DNA from: Methylophilus sp. DW102
GTDB lineage: Bacteria > Pseudomonadota > Gammaproteobacteria > Burkholderiales > Methylophilaceae
Length of the DNA: 64,000 bases
NCBI RefSeq assembly: GCF_037076555.1
Contig: NZ_AP029023.1
Coordinates: 2,108,001 to 2,172,000, forward strand
Direction of reading: 5' to 3'
Shown here one piece after another: positions 36,903 through 45,444 of the stretch (position 1 is the stretch's first letter; each line of letters begins with the position of its first letter). Made by a program: the position numbers and the translations under genes. The notes below the pieces were generated by a model, which saw only the letters and a list, made by a program, of their open reading frames with translations, had not been told where the DNA came from and did not search any database.

Positions 36903-38882
36903 ATGTTTCAACCGATTTTTGACCACCAGGCCGCACGCGAAGCGGCCGGTGATATTGACGATATTCAGTTTATTCGAGCGTTGTTCGACAATATCCGTCC
37001 TAAGGACTCTTCGGATATTGAAAGTGCGAGCAATGCCTTGCAGGCCTTGTGCTTCCTGCTACAACAGCATCCACAGTTTGCCTTGTTATTGCGCAACAGC
37101 GTACTGAGACTGCTCAACGAAAAGAGCGTGATATCGCTGTATTCAGACCACGGCATTCAATCAGACCTCGGCTTTTTTACCGAAATTTATCGTCGGCTTT
37201 CGCATAAAATCCTGCCAGACGTACCGGACCCTAAATATCTCAAGGATATCTTTGGCCAGATTTTTCATCAAAACGATGATGCTGACTGGGTCACCGGCAT
37301 GCCCGACCAGGTCTGGCGAGACTTTATGCAGACATTGGACATCAGCCGAGGCGACTGGCAATTGCAGCAAAACTGCATCCAGGAGCTCAAGGATGCCCTG
37401 CAAGTGCTGTCTTTCAGGCTCTCTGCATCTGGCTTGGATCCCGAGCTGATTTTGCAGCATGAGGATCTCGAATCAAACAGCTCGCCCTTTATCACGCAAA
37501 ATATTGAAATTCAAAAGTTTTTGGCGCTGGGCAGCATCCAGGCTGAAGATGTGCAACATCTCTACAGTGTGCTCAAGCGTTGCGAGCAACTGACCTATGA
37601 AATCCGCAAGGCGAATGCCAAAACCGGCACCAGCATCTCGCTGACGGCGCTGATGCAAAGAATTTTGCAACAGATTCAGCGCATGCAACTGGTGGTAGAC
37701 ATTCTGCATGGGCTCATTCTCAAGCATGATGTGAGCCAAGCAATCACCAGCTTGCTGAAACAGCTGGTGGATGCCGAATGCAAGAAAAACAACCTGTCGG
37801 ATTACTGGCGCCAAAATACGGAATTGCTGGCCTTGCGCGTCACTGAAAATGCCAGCCATACCGGCGAGCATTACATAGCGCAACATCGCGGTGAATATTT
37901 CAAGCTCATGGGCTCGGCAATGGGCGCGGGCCTCATCATTGCCTTTATGGCGATGTTTAAAATCATGATTGCCAGCTATCATCTGCCACCGCTGACCGAG
38001 GCCATTTTGTTTAGCCTCAATTATGGCCTGGGCTTTGTCATCATTCACCTGTTGCACTTCACGGTGGCCACCAAGCAGCCGGCGATGACCGCTGCGACCA
38101 TTGCTTCAACCATAGATGACCATGGCCATGACAGTAAAAACATACACAATCTGATCAATATTGTGGCACAAACCACGAGCAGCCAGACGATTGCGATTTT
38201 AGGCAACGTGGTGGTGGTGATTCCGGTGGCCATACTGATTGACTGGCTGTTTATGCAAAGCACTGGCCATCACTTTATTGGCAGCGAAAAAGCACATAGC
38301 CTGCTGGACAACAATAACCCGCTGATCAGCCTGACCGCACTTTATGCGGCAGTCGCCGGGGTATGTTTGTTTTTGTCAGGTCTGATTGCCGGCTACCACG
38401 ACAACCTGGCCGCCTACAACCGGATTCCAGAACGCCTGCAACATTTGGGCTGGTTGCAGTCCTTGCTGGGCAAAGAACGTCTGGGGCGCATTACCGACTA
38501 TATTCGTCATAATCTGGGCGCACTGGCGGGGAATTTTTACTTTGGTTGCCTGTTGGGATTTGCCTCAGGGCTGGGGGTCATGCTGGGATTGCCGCTCGAC
38601 ATCCGTCACGTGACCTTTGTTGCGGCTTTTGCCGGTTACTCGTTCCCGGCGCTTGATTTTCAGGTCAGCCAATACATTGTGGGCACCACCATTTTGGGCA
38701 TTGCCCTGGTCGGCACCATCAACCTCATTACCAGTTTCGGCCTGGCAATCTACGTTGCAATGAAGTCACGAAAAGTGCGCTATCGCCACTGGAAGGCTTT
38801 TTGGCTGGAATTGTTAAGTGCACTGTATCGCCAGCCAGGCAAGTTCTTGTTACCCCCTAAGAAAACCAATACAGATCATTAA
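36903..38882 (+). CDS. Gcr-family protein (annotated site-specific recombinase, PF10136), membrane protein
   Basis: 659 aa from ATG 36903; a GTG at 36861 lacks a ribosome-binding site. The N-terminal ~330 residues are helical and soluble. The C-terminal half contains several transmembrane helices (GAGLIIAFMAMFKIMIASY, ILGNVVVVIPVAILIDWL, LYAAVAGVCLFLSGLIAGY and others). It has conserved motifs such as LHFTVATKQPAMTAATIA and GFASGLGVMLGLPLDIRHVTF. The family carries the name site-specific recombinase from gonococcal work, but no catalytic recombinase residues (Ser or Tyr type) can be seen here. Confidence 0.88.
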   Translation: MFQPIFDHQAAREAAGDIDDIQFIRALFDNIRPKDSSDIESASNALQALCFLLQQHPQFALLLRNSVLRLLNEKSVISLYSDHGIQSDLGFFTEIYRRLSHKILPDVPDPKYLKDIFGQIFHQNDDADWVTGMPDQVWRDFMQTLDISRGDWQLQQNCIQELKDALQVLSFRLSASGLDPELILQHEDLESNSSPFITQNIEIQKFLALGSIQAEDVQHLYSVLKRCEQLTYEIRKANAKTGTSISLTALMQRILQQIQRMQLVVDILHGLILKHDVSQAITSLLKQLVDAECKKNNLSDYWRQNTELLALRVTENASHTGEHYIAQHRGEYFKLMGSAMGAGLIIAFMAMFKIMIASYHLPPLTEAILFSLNYGLGFVIIHLLHFTVATKQPAMTAATIASTIDDHGHDSKNIHNLINIVAQTTSSQTIAILGNVVVVIPVAILIDWLFMQSTGHHFIGSEKAHSLLDNNNPLISLTALYAAVAGVCLFLSGLIAGYHDNLAAYNRIPERLQHLGWLQSLLGKERLGRITDYIRHNLGALAGNFYFGCLLGFASGLGVMLGLPLDIRHVTFVAAFAGYSFPALDFQVSQYIVGTTILGIALVGTINLITSFGLAIYVAMKSRKVRYRHWKAFWLELLSALYRQPGKFLLPPKKTNTDH

Positions 38883-38905
38883 ACACACGGCGCGCGCCGT
38901 GTGTT
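38882..38905. terminator. 24-nt perfect GC-rich palindrome after the Gcr-like gene
   Basis: AACACACGGCGC followed immediately by its exact reverse complement, beginning inside the TAA stop. As RNA it would form a very stable hairpin. No T tract follows, so it may stop convergent reading or protect mRNA ends. Confidence 0.5.
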
Positions 38906-38952
38906 GGAGCGGGTCAGCCGAAGCCCGGAGCCCAAGGCCACCCGCTCAGTGA

Positions 38953-39207
38953 CTAGTCAGCCGCCAGAGTGGTTTCTTTCTGGATTAAAAAGTGAAAGAC
39001 ACCGCCTTCTTTGTGCACAGACAACAACTTGACCGGGTGATGATTAATCACGTTGCGGATATTCTGTTCGCTGCCCGCAGAGGTCGTTTTCACGGACAAC
39101 ACCTGACCGGGCAACAACTCCTCCAGTTTTTCGATGGTTTTCAGCATGGGCAACGGACTGTCCAGGCCCATCAGGTCGAGTTCGATATCTATTGGTGTGG
39201 TGTGCAT
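38953..39207 (-). CDS. TusA-family protein lacking the active cysteine
   Basis: 84 aa from ATG 39207, just after a GGGGGAC site. It has the SirA/TusA fold: IELDLMGLDSPLPMLKTIEKLEELLPG, then VLSVKTTSAGSEQNIRNVI and a C-terminal strand. In TusA sulfur carriers the motif is CPxP with the persulfide-forming Cys; here it is DSPLP, Ser in place of Cys. Persulfide transfer by the usual route is therefore impossible. A structural or regulatory role is more likely. Confidence 0.8.
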   Translation of the reverse strand: MHTTPIDIELDLMGLDSPLPMLKTIEKLEELLPGQVLSVKTTSAGSEQNIRNVINHHPVKLLSVHKEGGVFHFLIQKETTLAAD

Positions 39208-39276
39208 ACTTGTCCCCCTTTTCAAAAGCTGCTTATGTCAGCATGATCAAGCTGTGTTGGCGACCGCCAATCACGT

Positions 39277-39837
39277 TCAATCTTCATCCAACTCGTCCTC
39301 CTCAGTACCCGCTATCGCCTGCAAGTCATCCTCTACCGCCACACCTTCCATCAATTCGCGGATTATTTTAAATAATTCGCGGCTGCTTTTAGGCGGCTTG
39401 CCGGCAGCATGCTCCTTATTCGCATTACGGATCAAGGTACGCATTTGCTGCACAGGGGTCTGCGGATATTCAGCAATAAATAATTCGATGGCCTTGCTGT
39501 CTTCGAGCAAGCGTGACCGCCACCGTTCCATTTGGTGAAAGCGGGCATTTTCTTCCTGATGCTTGCCTTCCCACTTTTGCAACTGCTCAACAATCGGGGC
39601 CAAATCTGTTTCACGCATCAGGCGCCCGATATACTGCATTTGACGACGGATGGCACCATTCGAGGTAATGCGCTTGGCTTCGGCAATCGCATCCATCAGG
39701 GATTCTTCCAGCGCCAGTTTTTTCAGTTTATCCTTGGGGAGCGCCACCAGTTGTCGGCCAATGTCCTGCGCGGCATCCGCCTCAGCCTTGAGGCGGGTTT
39801 TACTGGGTTGGGAATCATCAAAGGTTTCAGATGTCAT
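39277..39837 (-). CDS. yjgA: DarP/YjgA ribosome-associated protein (DUF615)
   Basis: 186 aa from ATG 39837; the frame is open upstream but that part is antisense to pmbA. It has SKTRLKAEADAAQDIGRQLVALPKDKLKKL, RITSNGAIRRQMQYIGRLMRE and ENARFHQMERWRSRLLEDS. It ends in an acidic tail (EEDELDED). It associates with late 50S ribosomal precursors in E. coli. It is divergent from pmbA, the usual conserved pair. Confidence 0.93.
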   Translation of the reverse strand: MTSETFDDSQPSKTRLKAEADAAQDIGRQLVALPKDKLKKLALEESLMDAIAEAKRITSNGAIRRQMQYIGRLMRETDLAPIVEQLQKWEGKHQEENARFHQMERWRSRLLEDSKAIELFIAEYPQTPVQQMRTLIRNANKEHAAGKPPKSSRELFKIIRELMEGVAVEDDLQAIAGTEEDELDED

Positions 39838-39910
39838 GTTAAAAGCAATCTCTGCCAAATCACGGTATGATAACAGCTTTAACCGCCAAGCTAAAAACAA
39901 GCAAGCCAGC

Positions 39911-41233
39911 ATGCAAGCAGACCAACTACAACAAATCGCGCAAGACATTATTCGTTTGACGCAAACAGCCGGTGCCAGCAGCGCCGAAACCGAAGTCAGT
40001 TTTGGCATGGGTCAGAGTGTGTCTGTGCGCCAGGGCGAGACTGAAAATATTGAGTATAACCGCGATAAGGGCTGCTCGGTCACGGTCTATTTTGGTCAGC
40101 AAAAAGGCTATGCCAGCACCTCAGACCTGAGTCCGCAAGCCTTGCGTGATACGGTCGAAGCGGCCTGCAATATCGCCAAGTATACCGCGCTGGACCCCTT
40201 CTGTGGTCTGGCTGACGCTGACTTGATGGCAACCTCGTTTCCTGACCTGTCTCTGCATCATCCCTGGCAAGTCGATGTCGATGCAGCGCTGGCGCTGGCC
40301 AAACGTTGCGAAAGCGCGGCACTGGCAGTAGATCACAGAATCAGTAACAGCGAGGGAGCCAGTGTCTATACGCAAAGCGGCGCCTTCGCCTATGCCAACA
40401 GTCACGGTTTTATCGGGGGCTATGCCAGTTCACGTCATAGTATCAGTTGCTCGGTGATTGCCGAGGCCGATGGCCTGATGCAACGCGACTACTGGTATAG
40501 CAGTGCACGCGATGCACTAGACCTGGCCAGCCCTGAACAGGTGGGCCAGGTCGCTGGTGAACGCACCGCCAGACGACTGGGTGCGCGCCCGATCAAAACC
40601 GGGCAATACCCGGTACTGTTTGAAGCACCGCTGGCCAGTGGCCTGATTGGTACCCTCATGAGTGCCATTTCTGGTGGCAACTTGTATCGAAAATCCTCTT
40701 TCCTGCTTGATAGCCTGGGCCAAACCATCGCCAGCCCGCTGTTACAGATTGAAGATCATCCATTTCTGCTCAAAGGGGCGGCCAGTAGTGCCTTTGATAG
40801 TGAAGGCGTCGCTTGCCAAACCAGAACACTGGTTGAAAATGGCGTCCTGCAAGGCTATTTATTGGGCAGCTACTCCGCCCGCAAGCTGGGGCTCAAAACG
40901 ACAGGCAATGCCGGTGGCGCGCACAATATTCTGGTCCGATCCACTGGTCAGTCCTTTGAACAGCTGTTGCAAACACTGGGCACGGGGCTGCTGGTGACAG
41001 AGTTACTGGGGCACGGCCTGAATATGGTCACTGGCGACTACTCACGCGGCGCGTCTGGCTATTGGGTCGAGAACGGCGTCATTGTGCACCCGGTCGAAGA
41101 AATCACCATCGCCAGCAACATGAAAGACATGCTGAAAAGTATCGTCGCCATTGGTAATGACATCATTCCCAACAGTTCCAAACTGACGGGCTCGATCTTG
41201 ATAGAGCGCATGACCGTCGCCTCATCCGAATAA
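39911..41233 (+). CDS. pmbA: Metalloprotease PmbA/TldE
   Basis: 440 aa from ATG 39911. It has the PmbA pattern: EVSFGMGQSVSVRQGETENIEYNRDKG, QQKGYASTSDLSP, FEAPLASGLIGTLMSAISGGNLYRKSSF, LVTELLGHGLNMVTGDYSRGASGYWVENGVI. TldD/TldE degrade unstructured peptides and mature ribosomally made modified peptides. The TldE subunit lacks the HExxxH of TldD, as here. A good terminator follows. Confidence 0.95.
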   Translation: MQADQLQQIAQDIIRLTQTAGASSAETEVSFGMGQSVSVRQGETENIEYNRDKGCSVTVYFGQQKGYASTSDLSPQALRDTVEAACNIAKYTALDPFCGLADADLMATSFPDLSLHHPWQVDVDAALALAKRCESAALAVDHRISNSEGASVYTQSGAFAYANSHGFIGGYASSRHSISCSVIAEADGLMQRDYWYSSARDALDLASPEQVGQVAGERTARRLGARPIKTGQYPVLFEAPLASGLIGTLMSAISGGNLYRKSSFLLDSLGQTIASPLLQIEDHPFLLKGAASSAFDSEGVACQTRTLVENGVLQGYLLGSYSARKLGLKTTGNAGGAHNILVRSTGQSFEQLLQTLGTGLLVTELLGHGLNMVTGDYSRGASGYWVENGVIVHPVEEITIASNMKDMLKSIVAIGNDIIPNSSKLTGSILIERMTVASSE

Positions 41234-41281
41234 ACTTGTTCGCTCATCCCAATTACCATCAGTAAACAAGTTGTCACCAAT

Positions 41282-41313
41282 AAAAAAGGCTTTGCAAATG
41301 CAAAGCCTTTTTT
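41282..41313. terminator. Intrinsic terminator between pmbA and mlaA
   Basis: AAAAAAGGCTTTGCA, a 2-nt loop, then TGCAAAGCCTTTTTT. It is perfectly symmetric and bidirectional, between convergent genes. Confidence 0.93.
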
Positions 41314-41329
41314 ATATTTCCAGACAGGA

Positions 41330-42391
41330 TTACTGTGGTGCAGTCTCAGCCGGTAATGCCATCAGCGTCTCATCTATGGCAGCCACGACCTCTGCCGCCT
41401 CTTTTTCAACCACAGGCATTTCGTCGCCAGTTTCGCTCGTTTGCTCGAGTAATGGCGGCAAAACCTCTTCAGGTTGCGCAGTTGCCTCAAAAGCTAAGGC
41501 ATCCACCTCATCCAATGTCGTTGCAGCGATTGATTCTACGGCTTGACTCTCAGACACGACGACCGCAGCCATATTGCCGGGTTCAGCCTGATCCACAGAG
41601 GTCACTGACTGCAGCAATACGGTTTCGCCATTGTTAGAGGAAGACGCCGCTGGTTTGGCCGGCACATCTTCGTCAGCGGGCTCAAACTCGTCTTGCAGCA
41701 ATTCCTGAGGCACCAAGCCATCCTGAATCAAGCTGGCACGGCGCTGCAAATAAGCATCACGCATGAAGGCATAAGGATCAATCGACGCATTATCGACGAG
41801 ATCAGTCGCATCAAGCAATTGTGTACGCTTATCCAGCAACTGCACCGCACGCACCTGATAATAAGTACGAACCTGGCCAATATTGTGCAAATATTGAATC
41901 GGGTCAGAAGTCACGGTATCAATCGCCAACCCGCTGGCATCCCGCACCGTACTTGGCCCCAAAATTGGCAGCACCAGATAGGCACCCGACCCCATACCCC
42001 AATAGCCCAAGGTTTGACCAAAATCTTCCTGGTGTTTGGGAATGTTGTCCATACTGGCCACATCAATCAAGCCAACCACCCCAAAAGTGGTATTGATCAC
42101 AAAGCGACCTGCATCACTGAATGCCTGGGCAAACTTCAATTGCAACAGATCGTTGACCACCGTGGTCAAGGTGCCCAGGTTACTAAAGAAGTTGCTGATG
42201 CCAGTACGTACCGGCGAAGGGGCGATGGCTTTGTAGGCTTTTGCCACCGGCTTCATCGCATAGCGATCCGCAACATCATTAAATTTGTAGATGCCACGGT
42301 TGAGGCCTTCAAGCGGATCCTTATTGGTTGTTGCACAGCCAGACACACTTGCCAGTGTTGCAATCAGTACTATCGCTCTTAATTTTTTCAT
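41330..42391 (-). CDS. mlaA: MlaA (VacJ) outer-membrane lipid asymmetry lipoprotein with long acidic tail
   Basis: 353 aa from ATG 42391. A lipoprotein signal with ASVSGC lipobox (Cys19) is followed by DPLEGLNRGIYKFNDVADRY. SPVRTGISNFFSNLGTLTTVVNDLLQLK and GLIDVASMDNIPKHQEDFGQTLGYWGMGSGAYLVLPILGPSTVRD follow. The Mla core ends near residue 235, the usual family size. The last ~120 residues are Ala/Glu/Val-rich and low complexity. The protein extracts phospholipids from the outer leaflet. The other mla genes are not adjacent. Confidence 0.93.
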   Translation of the reverse strand: MKKLRAIVLIATLASVSGCATTNKDPLEGLNRGIYKFNDVADRYAMKPVAKAYKAIAPSPVRTGISNFFSNLGTLTTVVNDLLQLKFAQAFSDAGRFVINTTFGVVGLIDVASMDNIPKHQEDFGQTLGYWGMGSGAYLVLPILGPSTVRDASGLAIDTVTSDPIQYLHNIGQVRTYYQVRAVQLLDKRTQLLDATDLVDNASIDPYAFMRDAYLQRRASLIQDGLVPQELLQDEFEPADEDVPAKPAASSSNNGETVLLQSVTSVDQAEPGNMAAVVVSESQAVESIAATTLDEVDALAFEATAQPEEVLPPLLEQTSETGDEMPVVEKEAAEVVAAIDETLMALPAETAPQ

Positions 42392-42636
42392 ATTCGTCAT
42401 TATTTCAGAAGCTGTTCAGGCGTATTAAATTTTTTGTATCCCCAACACTGCATGTTTTTTATCTTGCAATAGCATTTAATCACCAAGCAATGCTTATTCT
42501 TAACGGAATCACTTTTTAAAAACTAAAGCGCGTTTGACAAAGATATCTGAGATACAGCCACCACTTGGCTGTGTTTTGCCTTGATCCAGACTCCGCCCCA
42601 ATCCCGATTAAAATGTTCTTCATTCTACCTCAAATG

Positions 42637-44070
42637 TCATTTGGGCTTCACATTATTTTTGTATAGGCGCAACGCCTGTTCCCGCTGTATTGCGTGATCT
42701 ACAACAGGCCGAGGATAATTCAATGCAACGCCTTGATTAAATAAGCTTTGCTTGTGATATTTCGCTGCCCATGGCGCATGAATTTGATCATCATTCAGGT
42801 GTGCCAATTCTGGCACATATTTGCGGATAAATTTGCCTTGCGGATCAAACTTTTCAGATTGCGACTGTGGATTGAAGATCCTGAAATACGGTTGCGCATC
42901 GCAACCGGTGGAGGCCGCCCACTGCCAGCCACCATTGTTGGCAGCAAAATCAAAATCGATCAGCTTTTGCGCGAAATATTGCTCGCCCCAACGCCAGTCG
43001 ATGAGCAAATCCTTGACCAGAAAACTGGCGACAATCATGCGTAACCGGTTATGCATATAGCCGGTCTGGTTCAACTGCCGCATGGCCGCATCCACAATCG
43101 GGAAACCGGTTTGGCCAGCGCACCATGCTTCAAACCAGGGCTGATGATTGGGGAAAGCCAGCCCTTCATATTCAGCCTTGAAAGCCGCGCCCTGCTGCAA
43201 GTCTGGCCGATGATACAAAACCTGGAAATAAAAATCGCGCCAGATAAGTTCATTGAGCCAGATGGCCGCGCCTTCATTGCCAGTCTGCGTCAATTGCCAG
43301 GCCGCACGCGCCAATTGGCGGATTGAAATGGTGCCGAAACGCAAATGTACAGACAGGTAAGACACGCCCTTGATGGCAGGATAATTACGCGCATCGTGAT
43401 ATTGGCTGATCCGCTGCAGAAAGTCATCAAACAGCTGCTGCGCACCAGCCATTCCGGTCGGCAAACGCATGGCTTTCAGATTAGTCTCCTCAAACCCCAG
43501 TGAGGTCAAAGTGGGCATCGCTTGCGGCGGCAGTGGCGCCAGTTGACCGAGATACTTGTCAGTTGGATACGCTTGCAGATAAAAAGGGCTGAGTTTTGCC
43601 AGGTGGGCATTCTTGTAGGGCGTAAAAACACCATACGGCTTACCAGCCTGTGTCAGGATCTCGTCTTGTTCAAACAAGACCTGATCTTTAAACAAAAACA
43701 GTGACTGACCTAAAGCCGCCAGGGATTGTCTGACGGCCTCATCACGCGCAATCGCGGTGGGCTCATAATCACGATTTACATAGACGGCAGAGACTTTCAG
43801 GCGTGCTGCCAAGGCAGGAATCTCTTCTCTGGCAGCGCCATGCAACACAATCAGATCCGCACCTCTTGCTTGCAGCGCCTGCTTGAGTTCACGTACGCTC
43901 TCCCAGATAAACTCGACCCGGCGATCGACTTTATCGGTCAGGGCATCCAGGATTTCAGTATCAAAAACAAATGCGAGATAGACTTGCGCATGTTGTTTGA
44001 GTGCGTGGTAGAGGGCAGCATGATCATGGTCGCGCAAATCGCGACGCAGCCAGACCAGGGCATTGGACAT
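42637..44070 (-). CDS. phrB: Deoxyribodipyrimidine photolyase
   Basis: 477 aa. The N-terminal antenna domain starts ALVWLRRDLRDHDHAALYHAL. The FAD-binding C-domain has AIWLNELIWRDFYFQVL, the MHNRLRMIVASFLVKDLLIDWRWGEQYFAQ motif and FAANNGGWQWAASTGCDAQPYFRIFNP. These are class I CPD photolyase signatures, with the electron-transfer Trp residues retained. It repairs UV pyrimidine dimers. It follows rlmH by 2 nt. Confidence 0.95.
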   Translation of the reverse strand: MSNALVWLRRDLRDHDHAALYHALKQHAQVYLAFVFDTEILDALTDKVDRRVEFIWESVRELKQALQARGADLIVLHGAAREEIPALAARLKVSAVYVNRDYEPTAIARDEAVRQSLAALGQSLFLFKDQVLFEQDEILTQAGKPYGVFTPYKNAHLAKLSPFYLQAYPTDKYLGQLAPLPPQAMPTLTSLGFEETNLKAMRLPTGMAGAQQLFDDFLQRISQYHDARNYPAIKGVSYLSVHLRFGTISIRQLARAAWQLTQTGNEGAAIWLNELIWRDFYFQVLYHRPDLQQGAAFKAEYEGLAFPNHQPWFEAWCAGQTGFPIVDAAMRQLNQTGYMHNRLRMIVASFLVKDLLIDWRWGEQYFAQKLIDFDFAANNGGWQWAASTGCDAQPYFRIFNPQSQSEKFDPQGKFIRKYVPELAHLNDDQIHAPWAAKYHKQSLFNQGVALNYPRPVVDHAIQREQALRLYKNNVKPK

Positions 44071-44072
44071 TC

Positions 44073-44540
44073 TTATTCTCGGTGGTAAGGATGATTGCTT
44101 AGAACCGTATGCGCACGATAAAGTTGCTCGGTCAGCATCACTCTGACCATGCCATGCGGCATCGTGAGCTTGGATAGACTAAACAACCATTGCGCCTGAG
44201 TTTTCAGTTGCGGATGCAAGCCGTCAGCGCCGCCTATGACCAAAGCCACATCACGCCCCATTTCCTGCCAGGATTTGAGTTTATCTGCCAGTTGCAAGGT
44301 GGTGACAGCCTGCCCACGCTCATCCAGTGCCACCAGATAGTCTTTACCGGCCACCTCGAGAATGCGCCTGGCTTCCGCTTCTTGGACCACTTCACTGTTT
44401 TTGCCCGAAGCGCGCTTGTCAGGTTTGATTTCAATGATGCGCGTCTCAAGTTCGCGCGGCATGCGCTTAAGGTATTCCGCGCAGGCAGACTCCACCCAGT
44501 CGGGCATTTTGTGGCCGACCGAGATGATATTGAGTTTCAT
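44073..44540 (-). CDS. rlmH: 23S rRNA (pseudouridine1915-N3)-methyltransferase RlmH
   Basis: 155 aa from ATG 44540, normal length; longer frames upstream enter rsfS. It has MKLNIISVGHKMPDWVE, LDERGQAVTTLQLA, ALVIGGADGLHPQL (the SPOUT trefoil-knot SAM site) and a LTEQLYRAHTVLSNHPYHR end. It sits downstream of rsfS as in most bacteria. Confidence 0.96.
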   Translation of the reverse strand: MKLNIISVGHKMPDWVESACAEYLKRMPRELETRIIEIKPDKRASGKNSEVVQEAEARRILEVAGKDYLVALDERGQAVTTLQLADKLKSWQEMGRDVALVIGGADGLHPQLKTQAQWLFSLSKLTMPHGMVRVMLTEQLYRAHTVLSNHPYHRE

Positions 44541-44571
44541 GCGGGATAAAAAGAATGACCTTGTGTCAGAA

Positions 44572-44943
44572 TCAGGCGGCCGAGGCGGCGCGGCGCGACT
44601 GTGATTCGCTCCACAGCTGCTCGATATTGTAATAGGCACGTGTGGCAGGCACCATCACATGCACGACAATGTCGCCCAAGTCGACCAGCACCCATTCGCC
44701 TTCTTTTTCGCCTTCAATGCCACGCGCATCCATGCCTTTTTCTTTGAGCTTTTCGCGCACATTGTCCGCAATGGCTTTGCATTGGCGGGTGGAATTACCG
44801 CTGGCGACAATCATGTAACTGGTCATGGCGGTCATGTCGCGCACGTCCATCACGGTGATATCAAAGGCTTTGATGTCTTCCAGCGCGTCAACAACGGCCA
44901 GTTTCATGTCTTCAAGAGACATTAATGAAGTATTTGGTTGCAT
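44572..44943 (-). CDS. rsfS: Ribosomal silencing factor RsfS
   Basis: 123 aa from the ATG at 44943; MSLED at 44922 is an alternative. It has the DUF143 motifs DVRDMTAMTSYMIVASGNSTRQCKAIADNV, ARGIEGEKEGEWVLVDLGDIVVHVM and RAYYNIEQLW. It binds uL14 and blocks subunit joining in starvation. nadD, its common upstream neighbour, is absent here; panD precedes it instead. Confidence 0.95.
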   Translation of the reverse strand: MQPNTSLMSLEDMKLAVVDALEDIKAFDITVMDVRDMTAMTSYMIVASGNSTRQCKAIADNVREKLKEKGMDARGIEGEKEGEWVLVDLGDIVVHVMVPATRAYYNIEQLWSESQSRRAASAA

Positions 44944-44957
44944 AGAGGGTTTCAAAT

Positions 44958-45338
44958 TCAGGCAGCTTGCGCTGGAATGTGGTTTTTCTGTTGGACGATG
45001 CGGTTCTGCGCATCGACATAAACCAGTTGTGGATGGTAGTTTGCCAGCTCAGCTTCTGTATATTGCGAATAGCTGGCAATGATAATCAAGTCGTCAGGAT
45101 CGGCTTTGTGGGCAGCCGCGCCATTGACAGAGATCACGCCGGAATGGCGCTCGGCACGAATCGCATAGGTGGTAAAACGCTCACCATTGTTGATGTTGTA
45201 AATCTGGATTTGCTCATACTCATGAATATTGGCCGCTTCCAGCAAGGCCTCATCAATCGCACAGCTGCCTTCATAGTGCAACTCGCTATGCGTCACACGT
45301 ACCCGATGCAGCTTTGATTTCAACATGGTTCTTTGCAT
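44958..45338 (-). CDS. panD: Aspartate 1-decarboxylase precursor
   Basis: 126 aa from ATG 45338. It has [34 protein letters not shown]; self-cleavage between Gly24 and Ser25 of the GSC motif makes the pyruvoyl group. [10 protein letters not shown] and [19 protein letters not shown] follow. It supplies beta-alanine to PanC, whose gene lies about 105 nt upstream on the same strand. Confidence 0.96.
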   Translation of the reverse strand: MQRTMLKSKLHRVRVTHSELHYEGSCAIDEALLEAANIHEYEQIQIYNINNGERFTTYAIRAERHSGVISVNGAAAHKADPDDLIIIASYSQYTEAELANYHPQLVYVDAQNRIVQQKNHIPAQAA

Positions 45339-45444
45339 TGCGTTCCTTAACTCGAACACCCGCTCGCGCGGAAAAGGACGTAATTATAAAGTTATCAAGG
45401 GCTTAGCGCAAAATAAATTTATGGTTAGAAGTGGCGCATTTGGT

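Noticed and set aside
42555-42571. CAGCCA/TGGCTG hairpin with following TGTTTTG
   Set aside because: Short stem in the mlaA-phr gap; no plus-strand gene ends there, so a terminator role is not supported.
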